From positions 868,001 through 932,000 of the forward strand of contig JACATO010000648.1 of NCBI GenBank assembly GCA_018389105.1: a DNA stretch of 64,000 nucleotides, written 5' to 3'. Shown in pieces: positions 1-12,965 of the stretch (the first letter of the stretch is position 1; every line of letters begins with the position of its first letter). Made by a program: the position numbers and the translations under genes. Below the pieces are notes generated by a model that was given only the letters and a program-made list of their open reading frames with translations, was not told the origin of the DNA and made no database searches. Source of the stretch: Nautilus pompilius. Its lineage: Eukaryota; Mollusca; Cephalopoda; Nautilida; Nautilidae.

Positions 1-482
1 AATATTTTCGCCAGTCTTCCCCTTATTTTCCAACTTTGCTGTTGACTGCTTCGTGAACCTGTATATCCTCTTCCGATAACGCGCACGCACCGCCACTTGC
101 CACACCCACAATCAATAATGCGCTGCCCGATCATGCAAACCAGAAAATTAAATGCATAATGATGATGATTCAGCAGTTCGCAGATCTAATGAAAGAGCAC
201 AGCGAAGTAGTAAAGACTTGCACCGCGACACGTCAACATCCGCATCAGACGACTGTTTGAACGAGACACACCTATGAGAAAGTCCATATAATTAAGAAAG
301 ATCAAACTAGAGACAATATATATATGGGAAACAACGACTCGACTAGAAAAAAGGGCCCTATTTAGACTACCAGGGCTGATGAACTAAATAACTTCTGACG
401 TCAACGATTTTTCTTCAGCAACAGTATCGACCGAACGAACGCAGTGTATAGCGACTCCACCAGAAATATCCAAACACGAAAG
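1..482 (+). promoter_or_regulatory. Upstream region and probable 5' UTR of the GPCR gene
   Basis: No coding sequence is visible here. Three things stand out. An A/T run (tatatatat, 317-325) could serve as a TATA-like element. A perfect CRE palindrome TGACGTCA lies at 396-403. A strong 3' splice-site consensus (gatttttcttcag) ends in AG at 417-418, with a branch-point-like ctgac about 20 bases upstream. The acceptor suggests that the receptor has a non-coding 5' exon outside the window and that translation begins in the second exon at 483. If so, the CRE is intronic rather than in the promoter. This is inference from consensus only. Confidence 0.4.
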
Positions 483-1481
483 ATGAACATCACCGAAACA
501 AATCTGGAAATACTGCGAAAGTTTCTGACCACGGTGATCGTATGGAAATTCGCCTGTCCCCTCATGATCGCGTTCGGAACCGTGACAAACGTGCTGTGCA
601 TCTGGATATTCTGCAAAAAGAAGATGCAGCGTGTAAGCGTCTCGGCGCAGCTCATCGTTCTTGCAGTGACCGACCTGCTCGTGCTCTACGTCGTTCTCAC
701 GCCCAAGTGGTTCTCATACATGCACGTTTCCTGGTTCCGCTCCAGCAGCTCTGTTGTATGTAAGTTGCACATGTGGCTGAGCTCATCCCTACTGCAGATG
801 TCCTCCTGGATAGTCGTGTTGGTTAGTCTTGACAGGTTTTGCTTCGTATTTTTCCCGCTGCATCCCTGGACCCTCAAATTGACAAACAAGAAATTTTCTT
901 TGGTAAAGATTTTCTGCGTCTGGCTGCTGATGCTGGCCATCGATCTTCACTACCTTTACGGCTTCGGAGAGGTGTACGACGCCAAGACGTCCAGAAAGGT
1001 GACGAACTGCGGCATCCAGGACGAGGCGTACTACACATTTGTAATGGACGCCTGGCTATGGATTGACACAATCATACTTTTTTATCTGCCTTTCACCATA
1101 CTGCTCATATGCAACTCATGCATCTTGTGCAAGCTGCATAAAAAATACCCTAATACTGCATCAGAAGAGAGTAACAGCCGGCAGGTGTCAGGCGTAAGAA
1201 TGGTGCTGGCACTCAACTTTGTCTTTTTCTTCACTACCTTTCCGGCGGGACTGCTCTACCTGCGGCAGGCGGAGTGGACACGCCACAGCGACGTTAAGGA
1301 GCGGATTAACTGGTACGTCGCCTGGTCCATCAGCAACCTGGTCATGTACGCCAACAACTGCATCAACATCTTCTCCTACCTGGCGTCCAGTCCCCTGTTC
1401 AGGAAGGAACTATCAGCCGTATGTTTAGAGACTGTTCCCGAGGAATTGGAAACCCAGGAAAACACCTTGGAAATGAGGTAG
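483..1481 (+). CDS. Rhodopsin-like (class A) G protein-coupled receptor, peptide-receptor type, single coding exon
   Basis: This is a seven-helix plasma-membrane receptor that should couple an extracellular ligand, most likely a neuropeptide, to heterotrimeric G proteins. The complete 332-residue frame shows TM1 (about 22-44, conserved N36), TM2 (54-75, LAVTD with D64), C93 at the top of TM3, DRF (117-119) in place of DRY, TM4 (138-160), C176 in loop 2 as disulfide partner, TM5 (191-216, P203), TM6 (239-262, TTFP at 251-254 instead of CWxP) and TM7 ending NIFSY (295-299) in place of NPxxY. Loss of proline in the TM7 motif and a weak CWxP are common in the protostome FMRFamide-receptor-like group, so I place it there only by inference. 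The start is the ATG at 483: it is followed by an N-glycosylation sequon (NIT, residues 2-4), and the open frame further upstream has no ATG. The ligand is unknown. A divergent orphan peptide receptor of another class-A branch is possible. Confidence 0.9.
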   Translation: MNITETNLEILRKFLTTVIVWKFACPLMIAFGTVTNVLCIWIFCKKKMQRVSVSAQLIVLAVTDLLVLYVVLTPKWFSYMHVSWFRSSSSVVCKLHMWLSSSLLQMSSWIVVLVSLDRFCFVFFPLHPWTLKLTNKKFSLVKIFCVWLLMLAIDLHYLYGFGEVYDAKTSRKVTNCGIQDEAYYTFVMDAWLWIDTIILFYLPFTILLICNSCILCKLHKKYPNTASEESNSRQVSGVRMVLALNFVFFFTTFPAGLLYLRQAEWTRHSDVKERINWYVAWSISNLVMYANNCINIFSYLASSPLFRKELSAVCLETVPEELETQENTLEMR

Positions 1482-4400
1482 TCGAACGGATGCAAATGTG
1501 CTTCAGCACAAAAAACCCAACTGACTTTTCTGTTCGTAGTGATACTCGTCTTTTAGCAGTTTGAAAAAATACGACATTTGTAAAGTGTGTACATTGTCGG
1601 ACATGTTTTTACTTTTTAATATTTTATTTTCTGCAATAGTCCTAAGAGAAATAGACAAAACCGGTCTAAAAATATGGACAACGTAAGTCAAAACCTCGGT
1701 AAGTTTCCTGCGAAATTTTCTTTGTTTTCTTAATTACTTTAATCATTGTTACGAAGGTTAATATTGTTATTTAAAACTGATACAGTTGATTAAAAATACA
1801 AATAATTCATTAAACAAAGGTACTTCAATCAGTGCTGGTTTCCTTACAAATTTCTACAAATTATCTATTTATTTTGCTAAAATACATCAAGAGAAGAACT
1901 CTTTCTTTCTTTGTCATTACGTATATACTGTATATTTGAAATTTTGTTCAAATATTTAAAAAGGGTAACAATGGCTACAAAACCAAGCCACTTTAAAGGC
2001 GTCACTGTGAATTTGTTGTTAAATAACAACTATCCTTCGACTATTTTCCCTCCAGGTACCCAAAGGCCGTTATTCCGATCCTATTATATAATAAACTTCA
2101 ATATTTAAAAGTAACCGGTTTTCAAATGTAAGAAACTTTTCGAACTGCATTTTTTCCCCAGAAATTGATAGGTAGATTATTAACTCTTGCCAGACAAAAT
2201 CTTAATATGGTTAACTGACAAAGGTAGAAGGAAAAAAAGGTGACACATTTTGCGCTAGGTAGAAAATCGATAAGATTGATTTGAGCCATTAGTGTTTGTG
2301 CCCCCATTCTGACTGACTTATTTTAAAATAATCAATAAATCGTATTGCCTAGGATTTGTGCTAACAGCGCTTATATGAAGACAGAAACTACAACAAGCGA
2401 TGGTATATCTCCTTAATATAAGTGCGATAAGACTCAGAGCTTCAGGCCTGCGCCTGTTTGTGTATTGGGAGAGATTCCGAGAAAATTACTGAAATTTTAT
2501 TCAACTATTTTCAAGAGATTAAAAATTTATTTATCTTTAAAAAACAAAACAAAGAAAACGTATTTAAGTTGAGTTTGAAAATGCTTTTGTTTTCTGACTG
2601 CCTTCCACTAAGATATGAGAAATTCTCACACTTGAATGAAAAGTAGTAAGAAATCACTACAGTCATGAAGTGGATGCTATAGCAAGGAAACTCGCCGGCT
2701 GGCGAACGCTTTCTGAAAATTTCCTAGAGAGACAACAGTGAAGTTTACAGAAAAACCAATAGGTAAGAGTAAGATAGAAGCTGCTGCTGAAAGCTTTCTC
2801 TGGTAATCATGGTGGTGTGTATGCGATCTTTCATCAGTGTAGTTCCACAGCTGACTGTTCTAGCACCAATCGACCTTGCATAGAGTTCAGTATTACTCGA
2901 GCCACATTTTCAATGTATACAGGTCTTCAACTTTCAAGAACGTGGCTGCATGCTGCGCTAACTTCCTGTGCCCCTGCTGCTAATGTCTGCCTCGATTGAT
3001 CTCATGGCTCTCTTTCTCCTTCTCCATCCCGTACCTTCTAGATGGACATCAAAAACTAAACAAGAGAAAATTAGACTAGCGATTGATCGACTGGTAGTAT
3101 CACGCTGACCCTTGATGTCTAATAGACTTAAATACAAATTAGATTGTATTTCTACTGATTTTACTTTCCTCTAAATTTATAATAAATTAAAAGTTTTGTG
3201 CAGTGTTACATAGCATTGAAGAACGCCATCTTTCATTTCCTTGTTTTTGTATTCGCATTAAATATTTTTCACTCATTTGTGAAAATTTTGATATTTAATT
3301 TTGAAAAATCTGTTACTACGATTATAAATTTTCTATATTTTTGTTGTTATTGAAATGATTATTGCTGTTTTGCTTAAAACTGACTTACATATCCTCTAAA
3401 ATTATTGAACTTGTTAAAATGAAGTTTGTATTTTGGAAATAAAAAATATAAATGCAAAAACAAACTGTTTAAATCTGATCTGATATCAAGAGACCAACTT
3501 TGCAATGCCATAGCTAGTAAACGGAAACTGTCCAACATCTCACTGCTACAAGAACTGTCAGTAAGAAAAATACACGGAATAGTGCAGAGCAGGCCTCGAG
3601 ACGCTACAGGAAAGTCTGGGTCGAGACCTATGCAGGGCACGACATCTACAGAAGAGGCGACCGGTCGAGAAGTGGGGGCCGTGGATTATGCTGAGAAAAT
3701 AAATTAAAAGTTTCTTCCCACAAATCAGTGACGCCCCTTTAGAAACAAACCAGTCTTGAGTTGTCATACAAATCTCTTTGCTGATTACGCATAATTTGCT
3801 GCTGTAATTTTTTTTCTCAGACCCATTTTATCGACCTTTTTTTCCCCTCTTTCTGACCGTCACAATATCATTTGTCCTACACATTTTAAACAGAACCTTC
3901 TGGAAGTAGCCGGCTGTTACTGAAGTCTAACCAATAAATGGCGCCAACACATTTTACTAAAACTCATTTATTTGCAAATGTGCTGTCAGGGGACTGAAAC
4001 CCGAAAAGCAGAACTTCAGCAGGAAATCAGGGAGTTTGCTCACAAATATAGCTTAGTTTAGCCGCTTCAAAGAGGCAGGAAGCCGTAACGGCTCATGCAA
4101 TGTTCTAATGAAACACCTACCAGTTTAGCTTTTAAAATAACGCTATTAATTTACTCATTCACAATTCTACTATTGTTTAACGTATATTAACCTTTTTTCC
4201 CCCATTCTTATTAAACCAAAAGATTTACTCGAGTAAATACTCAACAGCATGGGTCTTTTTGGAGTTTTATCTCGAAACTTCAAGGATTGACTAGAATGTT
4301 CCCTTATCTAGCTACACGCGGGTCCTTGTTTTTGCCCCCACCTATTTCTTATGCAGTTCCAGATGGTGTCGTTAACGAGAAGTGACACAGCAGTATAAAA

Positions 4401-5793
4401 AGCTCATTAAAGTCAATGCACAGTTCACAGACAGTCCATTTCTTATTAAAGCTGAAATATCTAAGTCGTGAAGTGTGTAAGTTGTCAGCGTTTATCAGAG
4501 AAATTCCTTGACAGCCGGCATTTTGAGATCAAAAAGATCATCATCATCATCAGGGGTGACATTTTCTGATAGCTTTAACGTTCTCTTTTCATCTTTGCCG
4601 TGAGGACGATGACACCCACTAGACCAACATGGACTTTAGAGAACGATGAACCGTTTATTCGAAAATCTTTACCACCAGTTTTTCACTCGAAATCATTCAC
4701 AGCCAGTATGTGAACAGATTCTGTACAACTTAGCAGCTGACCACTTTACTTTCGCAGTCAGTAGCCCCGACTTTCTGTGCTACCCTAGAGACTGAAAATC
4801 TACACGCTGCTACGTAGTCGGCGGTTATAAAATTAAATATGATCTAGTGTAATGACGTCTCAAAACGGTCCTCCTACACAGGTAGACCCTAGGTTAAAGA
4901 CAGCAGGCAATAGCAGATCCTAGACAGATCTTTCATACTCGACAACTCCGTTTGATCTCTGGTTGAATTTTAGGCAGAGAAATGTTAGAATTAAGGCTTC
5001 GGCAATAATGAATCATTTGGAAAAATCTGATCCTTTTTAAAAATATTGCATGGAGTGGCAGACCGACCGGACTGTCAAAACGATAGCCCTGTTAATGGCA
5101 GTAAACAAATGTTTATTTCAATAACTGTAGTATATTGTCAGATCCATGTGGATAGGTGATGAGAAAAAATTCAAATTTGTAGCATTATTAATCGAAGATA
5201 AATTATTTCAACTAGCAACATTTGGAGTTTTCATAAATGATTAAAACTAAACTTAATTATAGAAATCACTAACACTAATTTAAAGGGGGGGCAGGAAGGA
5301 TATTAGCCGAATCATTTCCATTCAGGAAATATTTATTTTTTATTTAGCGTTTTCTCTCTATAATAACAGTTAAGAATAAAATTATTTGTATTATTTTTAA
5401 TGACGCCCATTAATACCAGTCAATAACAAAGACAAGAGTGTTTTTAAGAAAATTAAAATAACTGAGCATTCTTGATATATCATCGTTATGAATAAGCAGA
5501 CAGTTTTAATACAGGCTAATTACTACTATTTACGATTCGTTTTCGATGCTACAATTTATACTGAAATTTTCCAGTACTTATAAGAACCAATTAAATATTT
5601 ATGCCTACTTTGGAAACTTTAAAAATAACAGTAGCGGTGAGATCAGGGCCTCACATTGCTCTCCATCTAGCACAACCAAATGTTGTACAGCCACCACTAT
5701 GAGAGTAGAAAGATTTTTGCTGTCTTGAGTTATCGAATGTTTAAATGAACTAAAATCCTCTTAAAACTAAGAATGTCGGTGAGTTATAACCAC
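1482..5793. other. Non-coding stretch downstream of the GPCR
   Basis: This is AT-rich DNA with no open frame that resembles a protein. The 93-codon frame at 3426-3707 has no recognisable domain or supporting splice sites. It should include the receptor's 3' UTR, but I could not pick a convincing polyadenylation signal. A TATA-like tataaaaag at 4394-4402 has no gene behind it. TGACGTCT occurs near 4853. Confidence 0.5.
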
Positions 5794-5910
5794 AAAGTAT
5801 CATTAGTTATGGAGCTTTCATTAACAAACTTCATTATTCATATGTAGGTTAGCTATCACATCAAAAAGTATCATTAGTTATGGAGCTATCATTAACAAAC
5901 TTCATTATTC
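5794..5910 (+). repeat. Two-copy direct repeat, 46 bp, offset 71 bp
   Basis: The segment 5794-5839 recurs at 5865-5910 with one mismatch (gctttca versus gctatca). The spacer of about 25 bp is unrelated. It looks like a recent local duplication without coding content. Confidence 0.9.
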
Positions 5911-8769
5911 CTCTATAAAAGTAGTTTTACTGATGCTGCGCACAGTCATCCTCATTTTCAGATGCCACCTTAGCAACTTAATCTAATAAAAACTCTAACA
6001 GAGATTGCTGTTTGTTTTACCCTAAGTCTTAAAATGACAACCTGCTGGAGCATCAATGAATTGCACTCTCCCATATTTCCAATAAGAAAGTAAAACAGCC
6101 TTAAAGGTGCCTTTCTGACAAAAATAACAACAAATAAAAAATATTTTACAGATAATAAGAAACTTCACTTTTGTTTAATTATGAACTGATTTTCCAGAGA
6201 CTTTAGTCCTTTTCTTTCTGGAATAAGATGCAATTCCAAGAAGCCTTGAGTAAAAAGAAGCTCCAAGGGTAAAACTGGTAAATTTGTAATAAAATGCAGA
6301 AATACTCAATTTTCTGAAGTACAAAATCAGCTTTTGGCTGCACTGATTAGCATCTGGTGAGTTCATAATTCCAGAAAATCAAGTTTTGTACCTCCAAAAA
6401 CACACACACACGAGGGATTATTCAGTTTGAAGTGTGTATTTTAATCAGGGTTCTTCCATGATTTAATCAGTCTGCAACAATGCAAAAATCTAGCTTGGAA
6501 TTTTAATAATGTATGGAATAGCAGAACTTGTTTCAATGCTCCTTTGATGCATTCACACACTATACAAATTTTAGGAAACATTTGCAAACGATAAAATTGA
6601 AAATGTCAGGTTTCACACAAAATAGAACTGATGTCAGCAAAAAAAAAAAAAAAGGTGAGCTATCTAATGTGTACTTATTTCTCATTTGAGATTTAATTAG
6701 TATTTAGTCTAGGTAAGAAAACTTCAAATTATCTTACTGTAGTTCCATGATTTTTAACGAGTATTGTGCAAATCTTAAGGAAATCAGTTCACTTTAAGGA
6801 TTCCAAAGATGATGAGGTCAAGTTGTTCACTTTGTATAGAAGAGTTATCATTAATACAGGTTAAAAAAACAAAATTGATATATATATATATATATGCAAT
6901 TTAAACATTTTGTTCTTATACTGTGAAAAGGTTTACTTCAAAGCAACAAAAAATTAGAAATATGCCTGGAATGAAATTCCTGTTACAGTTTAGCAAATTA
7001 TACATAAATACATTTTTGTTTGTATGATTAGGTTTATAATGGGTGTTTAGATGAGCAGATAAACATTGTGCACTATTTTCCTACTAAAAACAGGTGCTGG
7101 ATACTACAATACTTCTCCGTTTACCTGAGGTCATGTGATATGCTGTTCAGAGTGCGGCCGGAGCCAACGATAGATTTCTAAAAATCTCAACATCACTCTT
7201 GGATTTTTGGTCAACATAATCACAAAGCTCACTGAGGGAAATGTCACTCGAAGAAACCTGGAAGGTATTCAAAAGTAATACCATGACAAGGTGTCATCAC
7301 TCACCAAATCCATCTTCAATGACAACATTTTGTTGCTGACACTGCCCATGCAACAAAATATGCCATCCTGCTGACTTCCACTGAAAATTTTTTAAAATTT
7401 TGAAAAGTTTGGTCAGAGAACAACAAGAGAAATCCTTGGTGGAAAGAATTGCTTGTCAAAGGATGTCTAATTCTGGCAGATGCACTATTTTAAAGATAAA
7501 TCTACTATTATACCAACAGGAATTGAGTCATTTCTTGCCCATTTTCTTCAGATGGACAACCACAATGTGGTAAAGAAATCAAAAGGTTCAACTTCTTCCA
7601 CAGATATCTCAAAGCCCTTATATGAATCCGAGAAAGCACCCACAGGAACATGGATCATCAGCTAACAACAAACTGTCCACATCCCGCCATTATGATGAAA
7701 ATGAATGCTCACAACAAAACACCATAAATAATACAAGCCTGCAATGTTGTGCCACACAATCACAGCATTTGGCATGGCCAAAACTAAGATGACAATGAAG
7801 TTATCAGTGCTGTACATGAAGGCAGCCAGTCATTGGATGGATTCCTCAACATGCATAACTCATTTTTCTGTGTATGCTCAACAAACCAGATCAATGCTAG
7901 CAAATCAACCAGTGTAGCATGTTCAGAGTCAAATCATTGTCAAACCAGCCTACCATTGCCACCAACAGGGGGGGGGGGGAGGATAACGAGGATAACATCA
8001 ATCAACGCCTGTCAACAAGAACAACTTCAAAGGTAGACAGAGGGAGGTCGCGTCTCCATCCATTTACAAATAAAAGATTTTAAAAACAAAATAAAATAAA
8101 AACAGAATACCCCCCCCTTATCCTCCCACTCTGGTTGGATTTAATAAAAATAAAAAATGGTCTAAGCTTCCTTTACCCTTTATAGCATCTTAAGGACACA
8201 CAGAGAGAAAACTCTGTTCTAGAGGGTTCAGCCTGGATAAACCTACCTCTCCTGAGCGTATTAGATTACAAAGGAGTTGGGTAGCCTGCTGCTCGCTCTT
8301 GCTAGGATGAGATACACTAATACTAAAAAATAATACAGGTCGAAATAAGACCTCAATTATAAACAGCTGAAGTGGCCGGTCGTGGAACCGACCCAGCTCC
8401 CACCACACACTTGCAACTTCACAAACACACCCCAACATTTGCACCACACCCCCCAAAAAGATTGCAAGATTAATGACAGTGAACATTCTTCAAACACAAC
8501 AATGGTGAAGAGCAGTCAATGTACTGGTTTATCTTTGTCGCCTATGTCCTGTGACCAGTGTCACATGGACGGGAACTATGCCATGGACACCACAACTCTT
8601 TGAGCAGCTAGTTCTATATCATGTGTGAGACTCTGGCTAAATGACCAGTGTTCTGCCTGATACAACAAAAGGAATCTAAACAGAATGCTGGAGGTGATAT
8701 TAACAAATGTAAACAGCGTCTCTGTTTCATACCTAAACTACAGTCATTGTGGATTGATTACCAAGTCTC
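5911..8769. other. Non-coding stretch, no gene recognised
   Basis: AT-rich sequence with a short (AT)n run near 6879-6894 and homopolymer runs. The stretch 7130-7760 has slightly more complex composition and a 61-codon frame (7480-7665), but no domain I can name. It could be an eroded transposon. Short G and C runs occur near 7968-7978 and 8110-8116. Confidence 0.4.
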
Positions 8770-10330
8770 ACTGCATTCTCTATTTTATGAAGTTCTATCA
8801 GTTTCTCAATTACATGAAATCTTAATGCTTTCACTGTTTTATACACTTATTACTTTCTATTTTTTGCAAACTTATTGGTTTTCCTATTTTTATAAAGACC
8901 AACTGCTTTCTCCATTTTTATGAAGTTATATGGCTTTCTGTTTTATAAAAAAACCCATTGCATTCTTTCTTTCTATGAAGTCTTCCTGCATTCTCTCTTC
9001 TTATTAAGTCTTACTACTTTCTTTATTTTATGAATTTGTTGCTTTTATATTTATGCTTTTCTGAATTTACAAAGTACTTTTGCTTTCTTTTTCTAAAACC
9101 TCTTGCAATTTCTTTATTTATAAAGGCCTAGCGCTTTCATTATTTTTAAAGTCATCTGGCTTTCTACAGAAGTCTTAATGCATTCTTTCTTTCTACAAAA
9201 TCTTAAAGCATTCTCTCTTTCTAGTCTTAAGCATTTGCTATTTCAATGAGGTCTGATCACCTGCCATTTTTCTAAAGTTCTCTTGTTTTCTTTCATATTT
9301 CTTAAGTCATATGGTTTTCTCAGCATTTCTGAAATCATTGCTTTCTCTATTATAGGAAGTTTTATTGCTTTTTATTGTTTTCTTTGATCTTCTGAAGTCA
9401 AATGTTTCTATTTTTTCTAACATCAGTTAGCTTTGTCTATTTTACTAGTTCTTGCTTTTTAATTTATACGAATTTTTTTTGCTTTATTTCTCTAAAGCCT
9501 TATTGCTTTTTCTGAAGTCAGTTTATTTTAATAAAATCATGTAACTATGTCCATTTTTCTGAAGTCATGTTAGCTTTTTCAATTTTTTTCTGAAGTCATA
9601 TAGCTTTCTCCATTTAGCCAAAGTCACTGCTTTCTCAATTATATAAAGTTTTAATGCATTCTCTGTTTTTTTTTTTCTGAAGTCTGTTTGCTTTGTTAAT
9701 CATTTCTGAATTTCTTTCTCAATTATAACCTTTTTCATGTTCTCTTCTCTATTTCAATGAGGTCAGATTGCTTTATCATTTTTCTTTAAGTCCTTGCTTT
9801 CTCTAATTTATGCAGTCTTATTGCTTTATCAAATTTGTGAAGTCTTGCTGCTTTCACTATTTTAAGATGACTGCTTTTCTAGTTGTGAAATCTTACTTAT
9901 TACTTTCACTTTCTTAAGTATTGTATTTTCATTTCTATGCACATTCTCTATATTATAAAGTTTCGTCACTTTTTCTATTTTACTTAAGTCTAATTGCTTT
10001 CGTCCATTTTATAAGGTCATAGCCTACTCTCCACTATATGAAGTCTTGTTGTGGTTTATGAAGACCTAATGATTCCTCTACTTTTATGAAGTCTTAGTCC
10101 TTTCTCTACTTTATGGATTCATTGCATTCTATGCAATCTTGTTGCTTTATCGGTTTTCTCCCCCCCCCACTCTTTCTATGTAGCTTTATCACCTTGTCTT
10201 TCTTATCGCCTTCTCTGATTTAGGAAGTCTCTCCCCCCCCAGTTTATTTTTTCTAAGGTCCTATTGTTTTCTCCATTTTCCTCAAATGTGCGTGGTATTC
10301 CTCACTTCTCCGAAGCCTTATGGCTTTCTA
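8770..10330 (+). repeat. Degenerate T-rich tandem repeat (about 1.56 kb, unit roughly 30-36 bp)
   Basis: The phrase (T)GCTTTCTCTATTTTATGAAGTCTTA recurs dozens of times, heavily mutated, across the whole interval. Recognisable anchors are gctttct, attttat and gaagtc. The plus strand is strongly T-rich throughout and purine blocks are confined to the gaagt anchor, so the array is strand-asymmetric. Divergence between copies is high, indicating an old minisatellite. Copy number is of the order of 45-50, judged by eye. The right edge fades out around the last attenuated copy near 10310-10330. Confidence 0.8.
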
Positions 10331-12674
10331 TATTCCCCTGATTACACGCGCAGTCTATGGCTTGGCAGAGCGAATGTCCAGGTTCCATCAAGTGGTTCAG
10401 CCGTCGGTGAATCATTATTTCGTTTTGCAGAGGTCAGGGGCCGGACTCTAACTGGGCAGGGCGGAACAACAACGCATACCTTAATCAATACAACAACAAA
10501 AAATAAATAAATAAATAAATTAAAAATCCGCTCCACTTACCAGCAGCTGGGAGGAGGAAGATGGAGTCAGCCGACCATCTCTCTGGATCTCCCTCTCGTG
10601 GGCAGACAGAACACACACCCTCCCAATTTAGATGGAATACGAATCTGCTCTAAATAAATAAATAAATAAATAAATAAACAAATTCTGTGGTTTTCAAATG
10701 CACATCATTTATCCGTAACCGAAACACAAAACTAAGGGGCCAAAGCAAACAAGAGGGAGGGAGGGAGAAGGGGGGGGGGTGATTCACACGAAGCATTTGT
10801 TGAAAAGGAAAAACCAACTACAACACAAACTACCTCGTCTGGGGGGTTTTAAAAAAACAACAACAACAACCCCCCACCCCATTAGGGGTTTGGGTTTCTA
10901 CATTTTTTATCGAAGATCTGCCTTTCTAATCCCTTTGTTTTCGGGTAGGAGAACCGAACCCCGTTATCTGTTGGTGGCTGGCGTTCTTCCGTCCCTCACC
11001 TCCACGCGGTAACCTAGGAAACCCTGTTGCCGACTTTTCTTGGAGAGAGAGGGGGGGCTACAGAACAGGACAACACACACACACACACAGAAGCAACTCC
11101 CTAACTAAAGGAAGAAGTTCACCCAGGACTTCTTCGTTCAATGAAAGGAGACCGAACAGGCGGCAAAATCAGAGACGCCGGTTCCAGTCCACGTCCATTC
11201 CAGTGTCGTCTTCCCATACGAGACAAACATGTCCGACCCTCCCGACCTGTCCGGGCCACGACTATCCACCCACCTGGCAGCCCCTGGCTTCGTTCCCTGA
11301 GAGCCTTTTCTAAACACTCCACCACAAACAAACAAACAAACAAACAAGGACCGGGCGGGGCGGGCGGGGGGAGGTTTATCAGTCGGTGAACCCCCTGAGC
11401 CGGGTGGGGAGTCGGCCTAATGGCTGGCTTCTCGCCAGACCCCAGCCGTAACAACCCTAACCCGCTTCCTTCATAACCGTTAAAACTGTTCGTTAAGTAA
11501 CCGCGAATTCAACTAAGGCTTTTTTTCAACCCGTTACGGAAGAACTACTCACCAGACCGAGACACCCGTCCTTCGGAGAAGTCTCTGGTGGTGGGACGGC
11601 AATGAGAAAGAGAGGACAGCGGTCATTAAACAAGGGAGACCATTATAATTAAATTTTAAATGCTTGTTTGTGTTTTTTTTTAAATAGAGTTGTTTCCCTT
11701 TAAAATTAATTTAACTTTAACAAAAAAAAAAGTTTTTTTCTTTCTTAATAAATACAGTTTTTTTTTTTTTTTAAATTTTAAACCGCATTTTTCATACGCA
11801 TAACAGCTGAAAAAAAAAATTTCGTTTTTATTGCAGTGGAAACTGTACTTCACGACTCGATATATATATATATATTTTAAAAATAATTTGCAAAAAGAAA
11901 ACCAGTTACAATGACAAACAAATTAAGATGAAATTTTTTAAAGAAAGAAAACCACGATTTGCTTTGTTGGGTTTTTTTGTTTGTTTGTTGTGTTGATTGT
12001 TTTAAATAATTAATATCTGGTGTTTTAAAATTCTTGTAGTTAACTCGAAAACTTGTAGCTTTAAGAAAAAAAAAACAGAAAGAAAGAAAGAAACTCGTGA
12101 GGGGATAGTGTGAAAAATCTTCTTACTGCTAGCATTGTGTGTGAAAGGGGTGGTGAAATAATAGCAGCAGGTGCAGCCGACAAACTGACCCCATTTGATA
12201 GAATAAGAAATGAATAAATCAAATGCTTAGAAGACTCCGGCTATTGTAAACACCGCCCAACACCTTAAAGATTACGACGAATCGCTCCAGTCCCCTGACG
12301 CTCGGTCTACTTCGTTTCCCCAACCCCCTCCCTTCTCTTCTCATTAAAGCTGCTCTCGTTAAAATACCTCAACAAGCCTCTGCCCCCATCGCGTCCGTAC
12401 AATTGTTCATTATTTATTTGTTCGTATTTTATCATGGTGCCTGCCTTCTGAAAATGTCCAACTAAACTTGGCGATTTCTTTAAATGTACTAGATTTACGC
12501 TGTCGTAAAAACACTGAACCTCCTCCCACCTAGTAAAGAATTAACTCTGCAGCTCCATGTTAAGCAGATAACTTTTATTAGTGTGTGTGTGTGTCTGTCT
12601 GCTCTCGACTCCTGGGGAGGTGTTCCAATTTTATTTGCAAGTAGAAAGTAGCTAACAAACTGTGGTATACAATA
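10331..12674. other. Non-coding stretch with low-complexity blocks
   Basis: It holds (AAAT)n blocks at about 10500-10523 and 10652-10680, a G-rich run near 10755-10780, a short (CA)n near 11074-11088, a (CAAA)n block near 11326-11346 and long A/T homopolymers at 11690-11890. The GC-rich portion 11100-11460 has open frames on both strands (for example 111 codons on minus at 11119-11454) but no domain. It may be a moderately repetitive element. No gene is supported. Confidence 0.4.
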
Positions 12675-12965
12675 GTTTGCCTTGTGGTGTAGCTGGACAG
12701 GTCCATTTATGGTCGAGGTTTCCCTGTGCAGTTTGCCTTGTGGTGTAGCTGGACAGGTCCATTTATGGTCGAGGTTCCCCTGTGCAGTTTGCCTTGTGGT
12801 GTAGCTGGACAGGTCCATTTATGGTCGAGGTTCCCCTGTGCAGTTTGCCTTGTGGTGTAGCTGGACAGGTCCATTTATGGTCGAGGTTCCCCTGTGCAGT
12901 TTGCCTTGTGGTGTAGCTGGACAGGTCCATTTATGGTCGAGGTTCCCCATGTGCAGTTTGCCATG
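12675..12965 (+). repeat. Minisatellite, five copies of a 56-bp unit
   Basis: Copies start with gtttgccttgtggtg at 12675, 12731, 12787, 12843 and 12899; a sixth partial copy begins at 12956. The spacing is exactly 56 bp until the last (57). Copies differ by only one or two bases, so the array is young or homogenised. The minus-strand open frame across it (12495-12818) is a product of the repeat, because 56 is not a multiple of three and the peptide changes frame between copies. Confidence 0.95.

Noticed and set aside
444..482. Extension of the GPCR frame upstream to a GTG at 444
   Set aside because: Animal translation does not normally start at GTG; the frame there has no ATG and probably overlaps the splice acceptor region and 5' UTR. 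The ATG at 483 gives a normal N-terminus.
12495..12818. 107-codon minus-strand open frame with repeated peptide
   Set aside because: It arises from the 56-bp minisatellite; the repeat length is not a multiple of three and there is no domain.
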